Positions 1 through 13,800 of a DNA stretch of 64,000 nucleotides are shown piece after piece. Location of the stretch: positions 182,733,001 to 182,797,000 of the forward strand of contig JAUMIR010000001.1 in the NCBI GenBank assembly GCA_030847615.1, read 5' to 3'. Origin of the DNA: Gambelia wislizenii (Eukaryota > Chordata > Lepidosauria > Squamata > Crotaphytidae). Below the pieces are notes generated by a model. It was not told the DNA's origin, searched no databases, and saw nothing but the letters and a program-made list of their open reading frames with translations. How positions within the stretch are numbered: position 1 is the stretch's first letter; the number at the start of each line of letters is the position of its first letter. A program made the translations under genes and the position numbers.

Positions 1-557
1 GTTACCTTCTGACTTTAGAACAAATAATTAATATTTAGAACATGCAGAGCTGAGGTTGACATACAGTTCATGCTTTGTTCTCTGTTTTCACAATATCGTG
101 AGTAAGGGAACCAGATGACTTGTTTTAGTTGGCATGGCCACTGTTTAAACATTACTAGCTGTCTCTACAATCCTTGTTTTGAATTCATCTTACTCTATCC
201 TTGTTGCATATTTACATGCTAGTGCTGAAAATGGAATTCAAACTCTACCAGACATGCCAGGTGGAAGCTTCAGAAATTCAGGGCCTGGAAGCACAGTGGC
301 ATTCATTTTGTAAAATATTTAATTATTGTGATATTCTAAAATAAAAATATGGGATTTCAAACTATTTGTCTATTTAGCTATTAAGCCATTTACTTATTAC
401 CTATTCACATATGGATTCACTTATGTTAATTTACCTATTTACCTATTACCTATGCTATTTACCTATTAACCTATGGATTGATAATTGAAAGTAGTTGATT
501 ATTTTTAACAATACCATCCTAGAAAAACAATGCATTAAAAAATGCAAGTTGCTTAAG

Positions 558-875
558 TTTTGTTACTGTTAACTGCTGCCAAGTGAACTTTGACTTGTGG
601 AAGCTCTATGAATGAGAGACCTCCACGTCGCCCTGTAATCAACAGGCCTACTCAGGTCTTGCAAATTCAAGGCCTTGGTTTCCTTGACATTGAAGAAAGT
701 CAAGGAAGAAGGTGCAAAGGCAGTTGAATGTAAGAAAACAAAAATTATGACCACAGATGATTTACATAATTTTAACGGCGAGAATGATGGCATTGAGACA
801 GTAAAAGATTTCCTATACCTTGGCCCAGTTATTAATCAAAATGGAGACTGCAGTCAAGAAATTAAAAAAGATTAA
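558..875 (-). mobile_element. RTE/BovB-like LINE fragment with internal inversion
   Basis: On the minus strand, about 673 to 569 encodes LNLQDLSRPVDYRATWRSLI and then HRAST, the C-terminal end of an RTE/BovB-type polyprotein. A remnant AAC-rich tail lies at about 558. On the plus strand, about 697-875 encodes AKAVECKKTKIMTTDDLHNF, VKDFLYLGPVINQNGDCSQE and IKKD, which lie further upstream in the same reverse transcriptase. The 5' piece is therefore inverted relative to the 3' piece, as in twin-primed integrants. Clade assignment is from remembered motifs. Confidence 0.75.
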
Positions 876-883
876 GGGTTCAT

Positions 884-1083
884 CTACACTGTAGAAATAA
901 TGAAGTTTGGCACCACTTTAAGTCCTGTAGCTCTATCCTATGGAATCCTGGGATTGGTAATTTTACAAGGTCCCAAACCTTCTCTGCCAGAGTGCTGGTG
1001 CCTCACAATACTACAAATCCAGGATTCTGTAGGATGGAACCATGGCAATTAAAGTGTCAAACTGAATTATTTCTACAGTGTCG
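884..1083. mobile_element. Long-TIR MITE (GTAGAAATAAT family), copy 1
   Basis: The ends are mirror images: CTACACTGTAGAAATAAT at the left, and ATTATTTCTACAGTGTCGG at the right. The homology extends inward through TTGGCACCACTTTAA and TTAAAGTGTCAAACTGAATT. The middle also folds back (CCTATGGAATCCTGGGAT against a diverged complement). It carries no coding capacity. A second copy is at 61534-61739. Confidence 0.8.
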
Positions 1084-1715
1084 GACTTGGAAGGGAAATT
1101 ATTATGAAGGAACTAGATAAGATCCTCAAGCGTAAAAGTTGAGTACCAAAGTCAGGATTGTCTATGCCATTGTTGCTTAAGTTTAAAGCTAAAAAATATA
1201 AATTCTTTAGATTTAGAAGTTTATGTGCTATTTGAAAGGATCCTCTGGCTATTTATTAAATATACAATGCATAATTACTAACAGGAACTTAAAGTTTCAT
1301 TTACATTTACAAAACATATATATCTGAGTATTCTGATCAGAGTTGCTCATTAAAATAAAACGATTTCACTCTAGCAATTCCCAACAGGCAATGAAATGCT
1401 CAATATGTACAGAATCATCCTTATAAGTACCGTAACAATTTCCCCACACAGGTCAGTCAAAAGGAACAACCCCATGGGGACAGAGATATGCCCATGCTGG
1501 GCTGCTCCCTCCATTAAAGAAGACACAGAAATCCTATTTGCTACATAAAAGTAGCTTAACCTTGGTAGGCTTATGTCTTAACAAGCGGATCAGAAAAGTG
1601 TGGGAGACCTACAGTACTGTATTACATCAATAGCTGCACGTTCATTTAAAGAACAACCAGTCAGTAGATGCCACTTTCTGTTCATTTTTACTTAAAGCTC
1701 TAACACTCTACTTAC

Positions 1716-1838
1716 CAGTTACTTTTGGAATTCCTTGCAAACGAGGAACTGGGAGAGCTACTATAATCCCCAGATTTGTTCCAACCAGTAATAAGCCATG
1801 GCATACCAGGAGGCTGGTTACAGACACACGCTGCTGTC
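1716..1838 (-). CDS. ARHGEF10: ARHGEF10 exon k: [18 protein letters not shown], last propeller segment in window
   Basis: The exon is 123 bp: two bases, 40 codons and one base. It encodes [20 protein letters not shown] followed by [20 protein letters not shown]. The acceptor is CTTGCAG and the donor is ACTG|GTAAGT. The next, probably terminal, exon would start by completing the split Gly codon. I could not find it in 1-1715, so it lies outside the window. Confidence 0.94.
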
Positions 1839-4800
1839 CTGCAAGATTTAGAAAGGACAGAATTATTCCCCCATTAGGATCTCTGCAGTTACAAAAGTAG
1901 ACTATTAAAAAAAAAGGTCCACATGTTTTTTTTCTTTTCTTTTAAAACATAAAGCAAACAATCAAACAATATTGCTAGTTAACAGATTTCAGTGTCTGAT
2001 AGCTCATCCAACCAAACCTTAGGTTTTATCATCTTCTTGTTGTTGCTATGTGCCTTCAAGTTGTTTCTGACTTATGGCAACCCTAAGGCAACCTTATCAT
2101 AGGGTTTTCTTGGCAAAATTTCTTCAGAGGGGGTTGGCCTTTACCTTCCTCTGAGGCTGAGAGAGTATGACTTGTCCAAGGTCACAAAGTAGGTTTCAAT
2201 GGCCGAGCAGGGATTTGAACCCTGGTCTCTCAGTGCCAACACTCAAAGCCCTACACTATACTGGCTCTCTCTAAGTTTTATCTACCAGTGTTTATCATAT
2301 CTAAGTTTTCTTGACTTTTAAGATGTTATTCAAGACTACTAGAAAGACCGTATCTTGTGATACCAACTTTCCAGAACTTTAAGATCATCAGAGGAAGGCT
2401 TTCTTTTCTTCTGGTCTCGCCACCATTACAGGCTCGCTTGGTGAGGACACAAGAGAGAGCCCTCTTGGTGGCTGCTCCCACCTTCTGGAACTCCCTTCCT
2501 TGGAAGACTAAGCTGACCCCCTCCCTTGCTTTCCTTTCACCAGCACACAAAGAACACTTTGTTTAACATTTAATCAGGGAGCTTTTTATGGAGATGTTTT
2601 ATCTATCTTTTTAAATTTATGTATGTTTTTAAAATGTTTTTATACTGTTTATCTGGTTTTATGATTGTCTTTGGGAGCCATCTTGGGTCTCATTCTGAGA
2701 GAAAGGTGGCATATAAATGCAATAAATAAACAGGCAAACAAAATTATTCTATTACACTCTTGAGGATGGTAACACATATGCTTTTACAAATGCAGTTTTT
2801 TTTTTTAAATGAGGTACACAGCAATAAGATAAAAGAAAAGAGGATATGCTACAGAATTGTAGTGGATTGTCACACTTGGTTAAATTTGCATAGTGTCTAC
2901 TTGTCTAGCTAATCTGCAGCATCCATGGCTTGCTGCCAGATTGCTATTTTGCCACTGGGCTGATTTCCTACATTCTCAACACAATTCCAAGAGATATGCA
3001 GAAAAGTGGGGGGCAATTCTGTCCATTTATTCTACTAGCAACATGATTCATGTAATCAACTATAATGATACATATGTAGTAGACACATAACCAGGTTGAT
3101 GCATGGTTATTTGGAAGCTAAGACAACAGTCCTATACCTTCTTACTTAGAAGTAAGCCCTAATGAAGGCAATGGGATTTTCTTCTGAGTTATCATATATA
3201 GGAATGTGCTGTAAATCTGCTGAGTTTAGTAACATTTGATCCAAGGATTACAGAACTACACACCTATATCTGGATGTGTGTGCACCACCTATAGAAAGTG
3301 GAGTTGTTGCAGATCATTTGCTCTGTCCCTTGCTCTAAAATGCAGGTTTCTGTTCTGTTAAAAAAAATGCACCCAGAGCTTCTTCCATATTCTTCTCTCG
3401 CCTGGCTATCTTTAGCTAGTTGGCAAAAATCTAAACCTTTCTCTAATGTCTACTTCGGCCCAAGGTTAACATGGAAGAAAATAAAGTGATCATAGCATAC
3501 AGCAAAATAAAATGCATGAATAAAGAGAACGCCTCTAACCTCCTTCACAAATCATGACCCTTTAGCATGCACTTATTACTGTTTTCAGTTTCCCATTTGT
3601 GCTGACCCTCACATTCAAAACAGTACTTCAGCCTAGGGTGTGTTATTTTCCACCAACTTCACAGGGGGCAGTCCCTCTGCCAGCCATTTATTCATTGCAT
3701 TGCTATTAATTGCTACCTTAGCTACAGAGCTGTTTTAAACCTTTTCTCATTGCAGTTTGAAATGGCTAAAGATTTTATTCATGCTTCTTCTTAGAGCATT
3801 GTATGAATTAGACATCCTTTCACTCTGTGTTTAAAGGAAATTACTTATGTACCTGCTAAGGATGGCTATTAACATGAATGATGAAATAGTCATGAAAGGG
3901 ATGTACTGGCTCTCTTAAGAGGCAGAATGCCTATGCGCTCTGTCAGAACTGATCAGAGGGGCAGCCTGGAACTAAATTGAAAAGTCTGCCCTGCCAGCCA
4001 AAAGGTGAATGACATTAAGATGATCACAGCTGGAAAGAAGTGGAAGACATCTGTCAGGGGAAGGTCACTACACCTCTCAAACAATACCATAAGCTCTGAC
4101 CGAGTGTTGTCTGTGAAAGTCAAAACATACACACATGTATTAAGAAAGTATTTTTCTTTGGAAAAGGGCTTAAAAGTGTTGATGCCTGGTACAAAGAAGA
4201 TGGGGAAGAGGAGCAAGAATCTCTGAATGGAAGCCTGTCATTATTTCCTTCTTATGGAAATCATTTATACTGACTTTATTTTTTTTTTTTAAATAATCAT
4301 ATAATTTGAAGCTGATGTGTGTCTAGCCAAAATCTATTTCCAAGTGAACCTCTGACACTGAGAAGAGGTCAAAAGCAGTGTGTAGACCTAAGTTTTATGA
4401 ATAGTCATAATAGTCATAAATCTGGGTTGGACATCTGCAGACTTTCAGAAGTGTTTTGCCTACAGCCCCTATCAGCTCCCTCAGCCAAAATAGTTAATAC
4501 TGATGGATGATGGGAGATGGCAGTCCAAAAATATCTGAAGTTGTCAGAGTTGGCCACTCATGATTTGTATATTCTCTATCTTCCACTCAAAGTAGTATTT
4601 CCTGTATGGAGGGGCAGGCTAGGGTTATATCATAGTGGCTGTAGTGGAAGCCCTGATGGCCAGAGAGATGGCCTCGTGAGCTCTTTTAAGGGCCGTGTCC
4701 ATGCGCCTGTCCTCTGGCACCTTCAGGGTGTCCTCCCCATCCCAACAAAAAACGGCTGAGGAGACCAGAGCTGAGATGAGAGCGTCTATGAGCGGGACTT

Positions 4801-7800
4801 GTAGCTTGCCCATAACCTTTTTAGGTAAGGTATAGAGCTTCTTTGCAACGCCAGGCTGTCCCTTAATGGCAGCTGGGCTAGCCCACTCCTTGCAAATTAG
4901 GCGCATCACGGTCACTGGGACTGGCATTTCTAGGGCCACAGGCTGTGAGTCCGGAAAAAAATCCCCGGAGATCTCCGGTAGCTCTGGGTCCAACTGAGAC
5001 TGTTGGGTCGTGGGGAGCTGGAGACCCAGAGTTCTGACAGCCTTCTTTAATAAAACCGCGAAATCGTCCGCTGCGAAGTGGCGAGCCGAGGGTCTGGTCG
5101 CATCGGTGGGTGTGCCCGTCTCTTCCTCAGATAGTTCTCCCTCTTCCCTATCCGAATTTCCTTGATTCCCTGACCCGTCTCCATCGGAGGAATAGACGGA
5201 GATTTCTTCCTCATCCTCCTGAGAGAGGCAGCCTGTCTGCTGGTCCCTGGGGCGTTTCTTAGGGGAAGGGGAGTCTTCACGGCCTGAGTCGGAGTCCCAC
5301 TCCTCCTCTTCAGCCTCACTGGATACCCTTTCCTGGGTAGAGTTGCTCTGGCCTGAAGTGGCGGGAGTCCCACGGCCTCCTGTGCCATTGGGTGCCACCC
5401 CCCTGGGTGGGGGCCTTCTGGATTTTCCCTTATCTGTCCCTTTGCCCTTGCCCCCTCTTTGATGTTGTTTCAGTAGAGAAGCCTCCTGCGTTGGCTGAGG
5501 GGTGGGGGCAATTGGTAGGGTCCCAGTGGCATTCGGGGGCCCTAAGGGTACCATTCCTCTCATCTGGGCTCCCTGCAAGCTCCCCAACAGGTATGGTTGG
5601 AGCAGGCTAGCCGTCAACAATCCTGCTGCATCCCTGGCCAGGGTCGTTCTCACCCAGTCTGGAACTGACGCTGGGATACCTCCCCCTGCTGCCCTGGTGC
5701 CCAGGGCCCCGGTCGCACTCACGTCGCCCACCAGTGTGTATAGAGCCATTGTACTGTCTATTCTCCTTTATGGGTCTGAAACATGGGTCACCTATCGCCA
5801 CCACTTACGACTCCTTGAACACTTCCATCAGCGCTGTTTATGCACAATCCTAAATATACACTGGACTGATTATGTGACGAATGTTGCTGTCCTTGAGCAA
5901 GCAGGGATCACCAGCACTGAGGCCATAATATTGAGGAACACAGCTGCACTGGGCAGGGCACATTTCTAGGATGGAGGACCATCGCCTCCCAAAAATAGTA
6001 CTCTACGGTGAACTCGCCACGGGTCAGCGTGGGAGGGGCGCTCCAAAAAACCAATACAAGGACTCCCTGAAACAACATCTCAGGCTCGGCCAAACTGATC
6101 ACCAACAATGGTCCGCCCTGGCCTCACATCGGGAGGCATGGAGTCGCACTATCCACAATGCTGCAGCCTTATTTGAGAGCTCACGCCGAACAAGTCTTGA
6201 AGAGAAACGACAACGCAGAAAGACTCACAACCCGGAAACATCATCCAAGGAGACCTTCTGCTGTGCTTTCTGCAAGCGGACTTGTTTATCTCGGATTGGC
6301 CTTTTTAGTCACCAGCGCGCTTGCAGTAAGCACGGGATGAGTCTTTCCTGAATCTTCGTTTGCGAAGAAAAGCCAGAGAGAGAGATTGGACAAGGAGAAT
6401 TCCTGTGTTATGTTTGCATGGTTCCTACCAGTAACCGCACAGAGCAAATTGCCAGCTACCTCTGCAGCCTCTACCACTTCATTGCTTTTGAGTGACAGTT
6501 TAGAAACAAGGACTCCCTAGCGCAGTGGCTATGAAAGTCAGCTCTTTGGACTGGAGGCTGTAATTGTAGCTGTGCTCTGGAATGCCAAACTGCTTGTTTT
6601 CACAGTAAGCCTGGTAGCTCCCCCTCTCCTTGCCAATGAGCTATTTGGTTTATATTGTGTGTATATATATATATATATATATTCAATGCTGCTATGCTGA
6701 CAATCACCACACATAACAGAACTGAAGGTAGAACTGATATTAGGAGATAAGTTGTTGTCAGCCTGGCCTCATCACTACTTTTGCTTGAGCCACTGCCAAA
6801 CAGCTGACCCTCTTTACATCATTTTCTCACCCATTTGTTTTGTTTGCTTGTCTGGAGAGAATAACTTGTCATAGTTCATTGCCTAGCTCCTCTGCTGCAT
6901 AATGCAGCACAACACATGCACACACTGTTAATAATCAAAGTTTACATGATGAATCTCTCCCATAATCAAATGGTTGGTGGTAAAGATCTGATGTTGCCAT
7001 TTTACCTTCTCCATGCAGTTTTTGGCAGGAGTGAGAGTAGAGCAACTGTACAGTAAGGCGAAGGTGGGGATCATGCAGCTCTGCAGAAACTGCTGAACCA
7101 CAGTTCCCAGTATGCATCACCACTGGTAATGCTGGCCAAAGTGGCTAGTAGCTGGCACATATGAATCCCAACCCTAAAGTAAAGGATAGAAGCTGTTCTT
7201 CCCCAGCTTTCAAGTAAGTGAATTCAAAACCACAGGAACACCTATATTAAAAATGTGTTGTCTTTACTTCCTTTTGCCTACCATGTTTGAGAAAATTTGT
7301 GTTGATCATTAGCATTTTGTAGAGGGAGGAAGAGTCATAGCCTGTCATGAGAAACCAGAAGCTATAGAAACATCTAATATAGTGGTTTGTATCCCTCAAA
7401 TAACATTGTTTCCACATGTGAAAATTACAAGCAATTATCCAGGAATCTAACATCTTGAATACAGGAGGCATGCTTGGGAATAAACAATTGGAAGTGAGGT
7501 CAGACGGAAATCCCCTGCTCTTAAATGATGGCATAGTTAGGAAATGAGGAAACACCTGTTTGGGATGTGAACTTCTAAAACACATAATAAATGCAAGATG
7601 GTACGGCATAAGATTATTTGGATGTACTTTTCTTGATATGTATATACTGTTAGTGAGTGTTCAGCTTTGTAAAAAACAAAAAACCCTGCTCTTTTTAGAA
7701 ATGATTCCTGATAAATTCAGTTTATGAACATCCAAAGTTCATAATTCATACCCTCCAATATTTCACAGATGAAAACTGGGATACATGTGGCCAAGCAACA

Positions 7801-10800
7801 TCAGAGTGTGGTCAAGACAGCAAAAGTTATTACTGAGAAAGAACACATAAGCTAAGAGAGCCTGCAACAGCTTTCTTTTGCCTAAGCCTACTCTCCTCCC
7901 CGCCCAGCTCAGTTAATTGAGTGTGTATTACTTGTGCCGTTTGAACTCAATTTACAGTAGCTGAAATAGACTTGAGGACAAAAGGAGAAAGTTTGAAGAA
8001 GAAAGGAACTGGGATGTTTTAAAAGCTGTTGAGCAAGTGGGACAAGCAGGGGATCAATTTGGACTGTCCCTTTCAAATTGGGACAATTGGAGGGTATGAC
8101 AATCAGCAGAGAAGGATAATGTAACCCACCCTAGCACCCAAATGGATAACAATGAGAGAATCACAACTTACAAGATGGTCATCATGTTATTGCCTCAATG
8201 GTGTAAGAATTTAATCTTCTGAGTGAAAACCATGTGCATACAAAAGAACAGAACTGAATATTTCAGACCACTGGAAAATAAGGAACATTCTGATAATAAA
8301 GTGCTCTTTACAACAGAGAGTCTTGGCCACTATTTTACTACAATATATAGCATCTTTCAAGTATTCAGTGTATTTCACATATATTTCAATATAAGAAAAT
8401 CACGTCTTATATAATGTCACTCAGTGAATTGCAGCAGAATTGATATTTGACCCAGATATTTCCTAGTCCATAACTCTCTGAATTCAGGGATCTTGGGCCT
8501 GTTTTTAAAGGGGGGCCCTCAACCTTGGCAGGCAGATTGGTATTAATTTTCCTTGCCTGCAGGTACTTGCAGGGGGAAGGCAAATTGCTTTTCCAATCTA
8601 TTACCACTTAACATCCTTAAATAGTAAGACTCTTAGAAGCATAATGTGTACACAGTAGGGCCCTCTGTGTGTTCAGTGTAGTACTTCCCAGTAAGTGTGC
8701 ACAGGAAAAATGGCAGGCAGCTTTTGTTGTTACCAGAAGGACTCAACAACACTTACTGTCTTAATAGGTTTTGTGTGCTTGATTATTTAATACACTTCTG
8801 GTGGTCCAATTTTGCCAGATCATTCTGGGGGCAGGGAGAACTCAGTGCCTCAGCCTAGTTTTTTGTTGTTTTTTTTTTGGAGGAGGAGGGGCTCAAGCTC
8901 CCCATGCCCCCCCCCCATTCCAGGGATCATGTCTGTATTAACCACTGTATCACATCTCATGTCAAATCAATTTGTTTCTTCTAATGCTAGAGTGCCAATT
9001 TATCAGTATCACTGCAGGTTACAAATGTATTTGGATGACAACCTTTCCACACTATGAAACTGTATTTCTGCATGCCAGATTAGCACAAAACTATGTTTGG
9101 TTTTCCTTGCAAAAGGAAATCCCCAACATCACCAAATTTCCAAATTCACAGGTCTTTGTGTTTCATAACTTTGCTCAAATCCAGCCTCTTCTTCAACAAC
9201 AACCAAAGTTGATACTAGAAGGAGAGAGTCTATTACAAGACAATATTATTGTACTGCTTTTCTTTTCCCTAGTGAGGAAATGTTTTCTCATCTCCCCTCA
9301 GTCTCCAGGAAACACATGTGTCACTACAAGACACAGAGTGGAAAATACTCTTTGTTACATCGGTCAGCTGTCACCAGGAACAATTTCTTTAGAGTCAGCA
9401 GAATTGTTGTGAAAGGATGTGTGTTTTATCAAATGTCTCTGACACGGGACGGGGGGAATGATTGGCTTTAGAACATAAAGTTTATACAAATATATTTCAC
9501 TGAATAATACAAATTTACATGGATTTAAGAAAGTTCTTAAATTCTTACAGCTAATCTTGGGCTACTTTGATGAGGCCAATTGGCATGAGAGAAAGTGTCC
9601 CATTTACTGCATTGTAGAACTGTGCATTCTTGCCCTCTGCCCTGTGGTCTCAAGCTGACCTACTGGTCAAGCAGCCAGATTATGCATTACCAACTCAGCT
9701 CTTTCACTGGACTGCCCCACTCCTTTAAACCACCAGACTTGTGTTCATTACAAGAACTCAAGATCAACAGAAGTGATCACACGATTTGGAAACAGAGAGA
9801 TTTACACAGTTATAACACATTGTTAACCCAGAACAACTCTTTTTACTGTTATTGGGAAACAACAAGTATTATATTATTGGGTGTTAATTATGTATTTTTA
9901 AAGCATCTCTTAATGTCCACAAGATGAACAAACTGGGTCAGCTACTGTGATATTGTCATTATGGTTCATTTATTTATCTCCTGTCTTTTCTCCAAGACTA
10001 GGACTCGAGATGGCTTACAAATTAAAATAGTCACAATATAGTTAAAAATTACAACGTTAAAAAGCCAACATTAAAACAGAATTAAACTATTAACAATATT
10101 AAAATGATTTAAAACATAACCTTTAAAAGAATATAAAGCAGTTAATGCAATACAATTTGAAACAAAACATCATATTCTTACAAGCTCTTTCCTTACACAC
10201 CTTCAAGTTCTAACTGTATGTCTGAATAAAAATAAAGTCTTTGCCTGGGCAGACAGCAGAGGCAGGGCATTCAGGACTTCCTAGGGAGGGAGTTCCAGAG
10301 CCTAAGGGCAGCCACTGGGGAGGTCCTCTCTTGTGTTCTCACCAACTATAACTGTGAAGCTGGTGGGATGGAAAGAAGGGCCTCGCCTGAGGATCTCAGG
10401 GTCTAGGCAGGCTCATACAGGGAGATGAGTTTATCAGACTGCCTGGACCTAAGCCATATGGCCTTGTTAAGTAGGTCATAACCAACATGTTGAATTGTGT
10501 CTGAAAACATAGCAGTGGCCAGTGGAGCTGTTGCAACAAGGGAGTTGTATGATCATTGTAACCATGTGGAAAAGTGTTGCCACATTTTATCTAACATATA
10601 GTCTATTAAAGAGAACTACAATCCCAAGAAATGGTCTAAAACTTTATGATGGCCCAGTTGTACAGCTAAAACAAAGCAGGTGTGACCCTGTAAATTGCCC
10701 TAATTTATAAGCCAAAGTGACCTTATTTGAAGGTTATAGATGTGATACACCAAAAATGTACCACAGCTATGTCTGTGTGGCCACATACAGTATTCCTTTT

Positions 10801-13800
10801 GTTGCTGTTTTCCCTGAATAGTAGTAAGAATCTGTTACAGCTTAAGGATTTCTTTCTTTAGCTCATGGTTAGGGGAGATTAGAGAGATAGGAGTTTCAGT
10901 TTTATCCTGTTGTGCCTGGCTAAATGAAACAGTCTGGGCTATGTTTGTGTTTCCTGATATTTCTGATTTTGTGTCTTTCAAACCCCATCCTTTTTTAATA
11001 TATCCTACCTAATCTAATATTCTCGCCCTGTAGCGCAACTGACATTAAGACAGTAAAAAGAAAAGAAAAAGAAGCACATAGATACTGCTTGTTCTATGGT
11101 TCTGCTTGTAATAAATATATTTGCAGCACCTTTATGGTTATAGTTTCCACTCTGTTGGCTGCCTTAGCTTGAACCATTCAAATATATCACCAGATAACTA
11201 TTCAACTAGTAAAACAGAGCATACCATCACTTGTACTGAAACCCAAATGAGATATGTTAGGGGAAGTGTTTACATGAATACCCTGTTCACATATAAAGCA
11301 GGGACTGGATGTCTTTTCTTTATTCAAAAAGGAGTACATGGGTGATTGGAGGTGAGGAAAAGCTAAGGTCTTGTCTAGATGGGCTATTTACCCCATCTTG
11401 GAGCCCTGCAGTACAAATGACACAGGGATTGTAACCCGTTTTGTCCCGGGCAATCCTCACAACACCCAGGATAAAGACAGGGCTAAGACAGGAGGAAGAT
11501 GGAGTAAAGTCTGTTAAAATGTTTTAGCAAATTACCCAGGAAAAATGCCTCTTTTAAGATAAACTGGATCAGGCCCCACAGGAGACCATACCAGCACACT
11601 GGCCTGTCTGCAGCCACCACCACTTCCATCTGCATTGAATTCTCTGAAGCCAGGAAGCAGACCCGCAGCATGTGACCAAGGCTGGTCACATGAAGGGGGC
11701 CTTGACCATGTGCTGTGGGTTCCCTTTCTGGCTTTGGAGAGTGCAACGCGGATGGAAGCAGCGGCGGTTGCAGAGATGGGCTGGTGCGTCCGTGTAGACT
11801 CTTGCCTATTTTGTGCAGGAAACAGGAGAGCAATGGGCCTGATCTGGGGTTAGAATTCACTGGTGGGAAGCCAGCATATTCTGGCCCGTGTAGATGAGCC
11901 CTTAATCTACCTTCTTTTCCTACCTTTCCTCAGTGTATTCTGTTGGCTTTAAACAGTTTTCTCTCACCCTGGTTCTGACACTGGAAAATGAGCCAAGCTA
12001 GAAAGAAAGTGTTTAAAGCAGTGGTGCACAACCTATGACCCTCCAGGTGTTTTGGCCTCCAACTCCCAGAAGCCTGAGCCAGCTGGTCCAATGATCAGGA
12101 ATTCTGGGAGTCAGAGGGCAAAACATCTGGAGGACTGCAAGTTGTGTACCACTGGTTTAAAGGAAGGGACAGCAAGGGTAAGTGTGAAGAGGAAGGCATG
12201 TATCCCTCTCCTGCTCTGGGTACTCCCTCCCTTTGATGTAAAGTTCTTGCTCTTAGCTCCAGCAGGCTGCCACAGAGAGAAATGTGCTGGCCCAGCCCAT
12301 CAGTCTTGCTGAAAGGCCCCTCTTTGAAGGCTCCTTCCCTTATTTGTCATCACCAGCAGCCATTTCAACAGGCTGCAGCAGAGGACAATGAGGTAGGAAG
12401 CCAGGCCAGGCCACTCCCATCCAACTCTACCTCCTTGAAGAGGACTCTTTGCTTTTCCTCTCTTCCCTTCCCATAATTTCTCCTTTATCGGTCATAGCTT
12501 TTTAGATTACAATCTGTGGGCAAGGTCTGCCTTTTAAAAACATATTTATTTAAACTGATTGTTAGTAAGCCATTCATTTGAGGAGCAGGATAAAAACACT
12601 CTAAATAAACAGTACATATGAGGAAAACACAGGATGAAATGCATGGGGCTGCACCAATAGGAACAATATGGAGGTCCGTTCTCCTAGCTCAGAGGCTACC
12701 AAGCAGACACTGCTAAGCTCCTGTCTCTTCTAATGAATTAATAACCCTGTTTAGATATTCAAAGAGAAAAGCAAGCAACCAAACCAAAAGGAGAAACCAT
12801 ATAAAATTAAACCTCCTGTAATGAAGGTTTAATCTCACTGAGTCAGGAGAGACCATGTCTCTTTTGCATTTTTAATACAGAAAGACATGAAGACATGATT
12901 ATATCAATGGGTATTAAATTCCAATTACAAATCCACTACTAAATCAGATGACACATAATGGCTAAATGTATCATGATAAAACACAGCAGTCATCCCATTC
13001 CTCAACAAACTAAGCATCATACATTTGTTTCTCCTACACGCGCATGTATATTACCTAGTTTCATCACTACTGCCAAATCCCAGATCCTAATAAAACTAGT
13101 TTGACAGAGGGGAAGTAATATTCTTTTTCCCATGTGAAGCTATATAATTATATTTACAGCTTTCAATGAATTAATAACCATTCTAGGTTGTTAACAAACT
13201 CAAGGAAGCTTTTCTTTCACATAAATGACCTCTCTTAGTTCAGTCATGCACTTCTGCTCACAATGAGAGGAGCAAAGAGGCAGCAAGGGGCAGGGAAGGT
13301 AAGCATGGACTAGTCCTGATTTAAATCATCTGATTTGAGACATGCCTCAATCGTATCCTGTTTGGATTACTATAACACACTATATGTGGGTCTACCTTTG
13401 GAAACTGTTCAGACACTGCTGTAGTCCAAGATGCTGCATGCAGGCTGACTGAGGCTGGTGACAGGGAACATTTAATTTCCTGATGAAACAGCTTTACTTG
13501 CTGCTGGTTCATTTCAGGGCACAATTCAAATCCTGGTTATAATTTATAAAGTCCTAGTGGTTTGGGTCCAGATGATCGGAAAGACCGTATCTCCTGATAT
13601 GAGCCTGCCCAAGTTTTAAGACCCTCAGGGACAGGGATTTCTCTCAGTTCAACCACTTTCATAGGCATGTTCAGTGAGGACACAGGAGAGAACCTTCTTG
13701 GTGGTTGCTCCTAGACTATGGAGCTCCCTCCCAGAGGAGGCTGGGTTGGCTCCTTGTCTGCTCCCCTTCCACTGGCAGGCAAAGACCTATTTCTTTACCC

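Noticed and set aside
1..550. Terminal ARHGEF10 exon and 3' UTR
   Set aside because: Looked for the conserved C-terminal end on the minus strand and a phase-compatible acceptor; none was found. The segment reads as AT-rich intron with TTACCTATT repeats.
2032..2275. tRNA gene (A- and B-box-like sequences on the minus strand)
   Set aside because: No cloverleaf could be made; the layout is that of a Sauria SINE. The same holds at 16092 and 44318.
4625..5749. 374-codon ORF as a host nuclear protein gene
   Set aside because: Domain order and the C-terminal helical motif look like a DIRS-type gag, and the start codon lies in an antisense LINE fragment. No splice-supported host exon structure.
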